Origin: Callorhinus ursinus
Lineage: Eukaryota; Chordata; Mammalia; Carnivora; Otariidae
DNA: 64,000 nt
NCBI RefSeq assembly: GCF_003265705.1
Contig: NW_020312904.1
Location: forward strand, 6,639,714 to 6,703,713
Direction of reading: 5' to 3'
The position numbers were made by a program, and so were the translations under genes. The notes under the pieces were generated by a model that was not told the DNA's origin, did not search any database, and saw nothing but the letters and a program-made list of their open reading frames with translations. Within the stretch, counting starts at the first letter, position 1. Each line of letters starts with the position of its first letter. Shown piece by piece: positions 58,861 to 64,000 of the stretch.

Positions 58861-60964
58861 CAGATAGTTGATGAACAGGACTGATGACCCACTTGTGTGG
58901 CTGTAGAAATACAGTGAGAAGTGCAATGAACTCAATCCATGCTAGCCATTAAAACTGTTGCCTTGTCATGCTGGTTCCCTTTTTTCTTTGCCCTCATGAT
59001 TTCCTGTGACTTCCGCCTCAGCTCCACCTGTTTCCAGCTGCAGATAAGAGGGAAGCGAACTTGCCAAGATTCACACAATGAACCCATGGCTGGGCATCCA
59101 GGTGTCCAAATTCTGAGCCCCTCCTACTGTAGGGGGCGGAGGAGAAGGGGCTTTGCCCACCGAGGTTCTCTAAGAGGGTTGATTGACACTGTGATGGTCT
59201 TTTGAGGGAGCCTGAAGCCTCTGCCCTCCTCCCAAAGCTGGTCTCTGGCCTTTCCAAGCCCTTCCTGCCCCGCCAGAGTGGAGAGCCGAGGGGGTGGAAC
59301 AATGAGAAGCCTGTGCCGCCCCCTGGGGCCAGAGTCCGAACATTGCAACCATTCCTACGCAGGGACCCTGCACATTCCCGCCTCCTGTCCTGTTCTGGGC
59401 CTGGCCCAGACACACCCACTACATCCTGACAGCTCCCAGATGGTGGGAAAGGAAAGCTCTCGGGACTCCGCAAAACATCCCAAAGCATTTAAAAACCTGC
59501 ACAACAGTCCCCCTGCCCCCCCCCGGCCCCCAGGAAGCCTCTAAGCCTTTCTAAAATCTTAGTATCTAAGCAGATGGGTGGCTCCTGGCAAGACTTCCAA
59601 AGAGACCAGCACATTCATCCAATAAGCGTGCTTTCACGGAGGCCCTGCCCAGTGCCAGGCAGGCTGTGGGCTGAGATGAGGAGATGCCACTGATGCTCTC
59701 CACAGACACATAAACAAAATCATGGCACAAGATTAGGGCTGTAATGGGGAAAGCTGCTGGTGGGATCACGGAGGGCTTCCTGGAGGAGGTAGCAACTGGA
59801 AAGTCATCAGATTCTCTCCCTGGATCTAAGCCTTATGTGAAAAACCACCTTCTGGTCATTCAGTCTCCCCACCGTGACCACCACTCACTGATATTCTAGG
59901 TTTCAACCTCACGACACCCCTCACACTTTTCAGAAAGGACTGGGTTCCCCCTAGCCTCCATGGCTCTGCACTTGCTGACTGCCCTTCCCCTTACAGGGAA
60001 AACTCTTACTCGGTCTTCAAAACCTAGCTGAGTTGTTATGTCCTCCAGGAAGCTTTCCTTGACAAACCCCCACCCCAAGAGTCTTTGGTTCTGTTTCCAG
60101 TTTCTCGCACAGCTCCTTGCCGCAATGACGCTTCTGTCATCTGTTTACACATCTGTCCCGTCTCCGGTTTGTGAGCTCTTTTGATTCAGAGACTCTGTCT
60201 TCTTTGTCATTGCTTTCTTGGTGCCAGGCCTTGTGCTGGGTAGAGCAGTATGTGACATGCTTCCGTGGGGCTCGGGAGGTCAGCTGTAGGATGCACAGCA
60301 TTTATACGGTGCTTACTTCCCAACTAGCTTCACAACCCGGGGCGGCAGGCAGGGCAGGAGTGATACGGAAACAACGGGCCGTCTATGGAAAACCTGCCAT
60401 GAGCTGAGCACCATGCCAGGCACTGGCAGGGGACATTTATCTGGGCTTCAATCAGCTGTGATTCTCAGTGCCTGGCACACAGAAATGTTGGGTGAATTCC
60501 GACGTGTGTCTGGGAGCTAAGGAAGCTTGACCAGTTTTCTAGGATTTACTATCGTCAGGTCCTGACCCCAGGTTGCTCCCAGTACAGCCCTCTGGCATGC
60601 CTTGGCAGATGGAAGAATCTGTCTTCGTGGGCAATGGCCTATTTCTGTAAGCTCTGCTGTCTGAGTCAATCCTCCCCCTTGTCCAAAAAATGCCGAGGAT
60701 GCAGTCTGTTGTGTTAACGTCCCACTTGAGACATTTCTTTCAGTATCTAGAACCAGAAATTCGTCTTTCACCAAGAGTCAATCTCTCCCCCTTCTATCAC
60801 ATAACAAGAATAAAATGACCTCTTAGTGTGTGCTCTTTTCCTCTGGCTGCCGGGAAGCTCAGAGACAAATAATAGTATCACAGGGAGGAATCAGTCAGAG
60901 CATTTCCTTCTCGCCCCCATGTACGTGGCTTCTTTTTTTTTTTTTTTTAATAGAAAGGTTAGTT

Positions 60965-61191
60965 TTTTTTTTTAAGATTTATTTATTTATTTATTTATTT
61001 GAGAGAGAGAATGAGATAGAGAGAGAGAGAGAGAGCATGAGATCCAAGAGGGTCAGAGGGAGAAGCAGACTCCCCGCTGAGCAGGGAGCCTGATGCAGGA
61101 CTTGATCCCAGGACTCCAGGATCATGACCTGAGCCGAAGGCAGTCGCTTAACCAACTGAGCCACCCAGGCGCCCTTAGCCACCCAGGCGCC
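60965..61191 (-). mobile_element. Can-SINE with a duplicated head
   Basis: Inverted copy with target duplication acgtggcttctt (60,922 on and 61,192 on). The head motif agccacccaggcgccc occurs twice, 20 bp apart, and there are two poly(T) tracts. Confidence 0.9.
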
Positions 61192-62233
61192 CACGTGGCT
61201 TCTTTAATTGAAACTTTCCTGTGTTCTTTATGGGAAGAGCAGGCGTAAATACGCTTTATGTGAGAAGCTGTGGGAACTGGGAAAGGGCCCAGGTTTAAGC
61301 AGAAGGCTGGCGAGAACCCCTTGCTCTCTCTGAGCCCCAGGCTTCTCCTTGGCAGCCCCTGGATGAGAAGCTCTGCTGCTTTCCTCGTGCGGAGGCAGCT
61401 CTCCCATGAGGAGGACTGGCCACGGCCCAAGCCTCAGGGAGGGTCACGGTCAACACCCTCCCTGCTGAGGTTACGCGTTCATAACCTTGAACACTTTCAC
61501 ACTTCCAATCCAGTGTGGCCAGAAGCTTTATTTTTAAAGAGGAGTCAGAAAAAGAGATTTCTCATGTGAAATCTCCTGACTTAGAAATGTTGCCAATTAA
61601 TTTTCATTTTTTCCCCCAAAATGCTGTGTTGGACAAACCAAACTTGGCTGCAGGCCAGATTTAGCCTGAGGCCCCTTCAGGCTCAGCCAGTCCAGCGTCC
61701 GGGTGGCCTGGGTGGGTTACTTCTCTCCATATTTGTTTCCTCCTCTGTAATATAACGTCCTCAGTCCCTCTATTTTCCTCCCAGCACCTGTTCCCTCCTT
61801 TAGGCAACTGCCCCTGCCCACACCCCACCTCCTCGGACCATGGCTGTCTCCGTCCCTGGCTCCAGTGGTGGGTACCAGAGCTGCCTGGCAATGGGGCACC
61901 CCATGCCCTGAGCCCAGGGGCTCTGGTGGGGGGGGCAATGGGAGTCCATCCCCTGAGCTTTTGCTGGAACAAGATGCCTGCTCCCCTCTGAAATCAAGGT
62001 ACTAAGGGCTGTGGGAGCCTAGGACTGCCAGGGGAACTTGACCACCACGTGGGGAAAGTCTGCCTGGGAATGTAGCCCACACAAAGGAAACCAGGACTGA
62101 GGGAGACAGACAGACAGACAGACAGAGAGATGGCAGGTCCTGGTGACATCCTTGAGCACCAGGGTCCAGCCAAGCCTGAGTCTCAACCCAAACCCTTTTA
62201 TTCCAGCTGATCTTCCTTTGGCGTCTTGGGCCT

Positions 62234-62338
62234 GGGCCAGGCTAGGGTGAGGCCAGAGAGGCCTCGAGGGCACAGAATTGAAGGAGGCACTTCAGTGTGA
62301 GCCCGAGGTGCCTCTCTGGCCTCACCCTAGCCTGGCCC
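62234..62338. repeat. 29-bp perfect inverted repeat (hairpin), 47-bp spacer
   Basis: The arm 62234-62262 (gggccaggctagggtgaggc and onward) is the exact reverse complement of 62310-62338. Pairing resumes for 4 bp after a 2-nt bulge. It is not part of a recognised repeat. Confidence 0.95.
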
Positions 62339-62636
62339 TGCAACCCAGGCTATGCAAGACCTGGGTTTGCCCCATGGAGGAAGAGCAGCCCCAGCCCTCC
62401 AGGTGAGAGGAAGCAGCTGTTGCCTGCCCTCATTCCTTAAATGGGACATGTGCCAGAGCGAACCCTGCTCTGGAGTCAGGAGATCTGGTCCAAATCTCAG
62501 CCCGCTGCCCCGCATCCTCGGCTAACCCCTAAGACAATAGAATGGTACTTACGAGTGTCCCTGTGTTCTCCCTCTCTCAAGGAGGCGGACTTCTTAAATG
62601 GTCACACAGCCACCCAGCTAAAGAATATACTTCCCA

Positions 62637-62834
62637 GGGGCGCCTGGGCAGCTCAGTCGGTTAAGCATCTGCCTTCAGCTCAGGTCATGATCTCGGAATC
62701 CTAGAATCAGGCTTCCTGCTCAGCGGGGAGTCTGCTTCTCCCCCTGCCTCTGCCCCTCCCTCGGGCTTGTTCTCTGTCTCTCTCTTTCTCTGTCTCAAAT
62801 AAATAAATAAAATCTTAAAAAAAAAATAAAAATA
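62637..62834 (+). mobile_element. Can-SINE (host of a nested pair)
   Basis: Copy whose target duplication aaagaatatacttccc / aaagaatatatttccc encloses this SINE and the next. Confidence 0.92.
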
Positions 62835-63055
62835 GGGGCGCCTGGGTGGCTCAGTCGTTCAGCGTCTGCCTTCGGCTCGGGTCATGATCCCAGGGTCCTG
62901 GGATCGAGCCCCGCATCGGGCTCCCTGCTCAGCGGGAAGCCTGCTTCTCCCTCTCCCACTCCCCCGGCTTGTGTTCCCTCTCTCGCTGTGTCTCTCTCTA
63001 TCAGATAAATAAATAAAATCTTTAAAAATAATAATAAATAAATAAAATAAAAATA
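62835..63055 (+). mobile_element. Can-SINE inserted in the tail of another
   Basis: Near-consensus copy (ggggcgcctgggtggctcag) directly after the preceding SINE's A-rich tail. Confidence 0.93.
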
Positions 63056-63454
63056 AAAGAATATATTTCCCTCCCCCATTGCAGCTAGACCTAACCATAT
63101 GACGAAGTACTGACCAGTAGGATGTAAGGGGGTGGGGGTACAGCCATCACAGAGTGTTCCTCGAGGGAGGAGATGCACTTCCTTCCACCTTGCTGCCCTG
63201 GCTACAGATGAGCCCTCTGGATTTTGCCCCCTGGGGTCACATCCCAGGCACAGGGAAACAGCCACGGAGAAGCAGCAACTCAGGCCCCTGAACATGCGGG
63301 GACCTGGCCAACAGACCAGCTCCCGACAACCTCCCCATGAACTGTACTGTGAATGGGAAAGAACATTCTATTTGGCGTAAGGTCCTGTTGTTTTGCATCT
63401 CTGTGCCTGAATTCATATCCTAACTGGTACCTCACCCCATGTATTCCAGCTAAC

Positions 63455-63595
63455 GGTTTTGGTTGTCCTGATTAGCGGGTGGGGGTGAGAGCTACTGGTC
63501 TCTAGTGGACGGAAACCGGAGATGCTCATTATCCCACAACACACAGGACAGCCTCCCACAGCAGAGAACGATCTGGGCCACAATGTCAATAGTGC
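63455..63595 (+). mobile_element. MER5A-like hAT remnant
   Basis: Pattern ggttttggttgtcctgatt...ctactggtctctagtgg...cacaacacacaggacagcc...cacaatgtcaatagtgctg. Confidence 0.75.
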
Positions 63596-63756
63596 TGCTG
63601 CCGAGAAACTGCTTTACCTACCCTGGAGACAGGTGTCCCCATCCCTAAAAAGGGGAATATTGCACTCTCATAGTTTTTTATGAAGATCCAATGAGATGAC
63701 AGACATGATCCTCCCTTCAGGAAAGGAGAGAGTCCTGCAAAAATGGTCATGAAGTC

Positions 63757-63762
63757 TTTATT
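63757..63762 (-). terminator. Isolated AATAAA on the minus strand
   Basis: The minus strand reads AATAAA here. It could end a transcript entering from beyond the right edge, but no exon to its right was recognised. Confidence 0.2.
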
Positions 63763-64000
63763 ATTGCAAGAAACTAAGAGGGGAGCTCCAGAGGAGGAGA
63801 GTGAGGCTGGCTGCCAGTCACACAGGAGGAGGGCTCCCTGGTGGGGCTGGGGGGTGGGAAGGGGTGCTGGGGGCATGCAGTACCTGAAGGTGCGGTACAG
63901 GGCAGGGAGGGACTGGAGGGCAGGGGCCTTGGGGAAGGGGAGAGACAGAAAAGTCTAGCAGAGGAAGGGAGGTAGGAACTGCTCCTGGTGGTCTCCGGGG

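Larger units (their letters stand above)
54840..60960. other. Intergenic sequence right of the LINC00634-like exon
   Basis: About 6 kb of GC-moderate sequence with microsatellites, MIR and other old repeats listed separately. Several 60-150-codon open frames occur but none has domain resemblance or convincing splice sites. Undetected exons of the LINC00634-like locus may lie here. Confidence 0.5.

Noticed and set aside
55000..64000. Search for CENPM at the right end
   Set aside because: No CENPM-like peptide was recognised on the plus strand; it probably lies past the window.
1..64000. CRISPR arrays, operons, phage or bacterial mobile systems
   Set aside because: Introns, SINEs, LINEs and CpG islands show this is mammalian nuclear DNA; the direct repeats are microsatellites or retroelements.

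Overview
This is nuclear DNA from a caniform carnivore, most probably an arctoid (bear, pinniped or mustelid group). More than thirty tRNA-Lys-derived Can-SINEs carry the 'gcgcctgggtggctcagtcg' head and '(aaataaat)aaaatctt' tail. This head and tail fit the arctoid type better than the dog or cat subfamilies as I remember them; I could not run RepeatMasker. Gene order matches human 22q13.2 in reverse orientation: LINC00634-like locus, SEPTIN3, WBP2NL, all transcribed on the minus strand (right to left).

Two protein-coding genes could be rebuilt exon by exon, with consistent phases and canonical AG/GT junctions. SEPTIN3 has 11 coding exons between 50,757 and 33,582 and encodes a 358-residue neuronal septin GTPase; intron retention after codon 337 gives an alternative 350-residue form. 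WBP2NL (PAWP) has 6 coding exons between 30,406 and 5,132 and encodes a 304-residue sperm postacrosomal-sheath protein: an N-terminal GRAM-like domain and a C-terminal YGxPPxGY-type repeat domain. Each gene starts in a CpG-rich promoter (about 50.6-51.4 kb and 29.3-30.6 kb). They lie head to tail, with about 3.2 kb between the SEPTIN3 stop codon and the WBP2NL start codon.

Upstream of SEPTIN3, at 52.8-54.3 kb, the minus strand carries the longest open reading frame in the window (490 codons). A good splice acceptor and donor bound a 1,340-bp exon, and the frame contains a degenerate tandem peptide repeat. Its position and strand match human LINC00634, annotated there as non-coding. It is the main candidate for an undescribed protein-coding gene.

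Region by region: 1-5.1 kb is WBP2NL downstream sequence with SINEs and old L1; 5.1-30.4 kb is WBP2NL, its introns full of L1 and SINEs, including a 2.3-kb L1 with a clear target-site duplication and a tiny truncated U6 snRNA retrocopy; 30.4-32.3 kb is the intergenic interval; 32.3-51.1 kb is SEPTIN3, with one 10-N assembly gap; 51.4-64 kb holds the LINC00634-like exon and then intergenic sequence with MIR, L2, hAT and SINE repeats and a striking 29-bp perfect inverted repeat at 62.23-62.34 kb. NAGA (beyond WBP2NL) and CENPM (beyond LINC00634) are expected outside the window and were not found.
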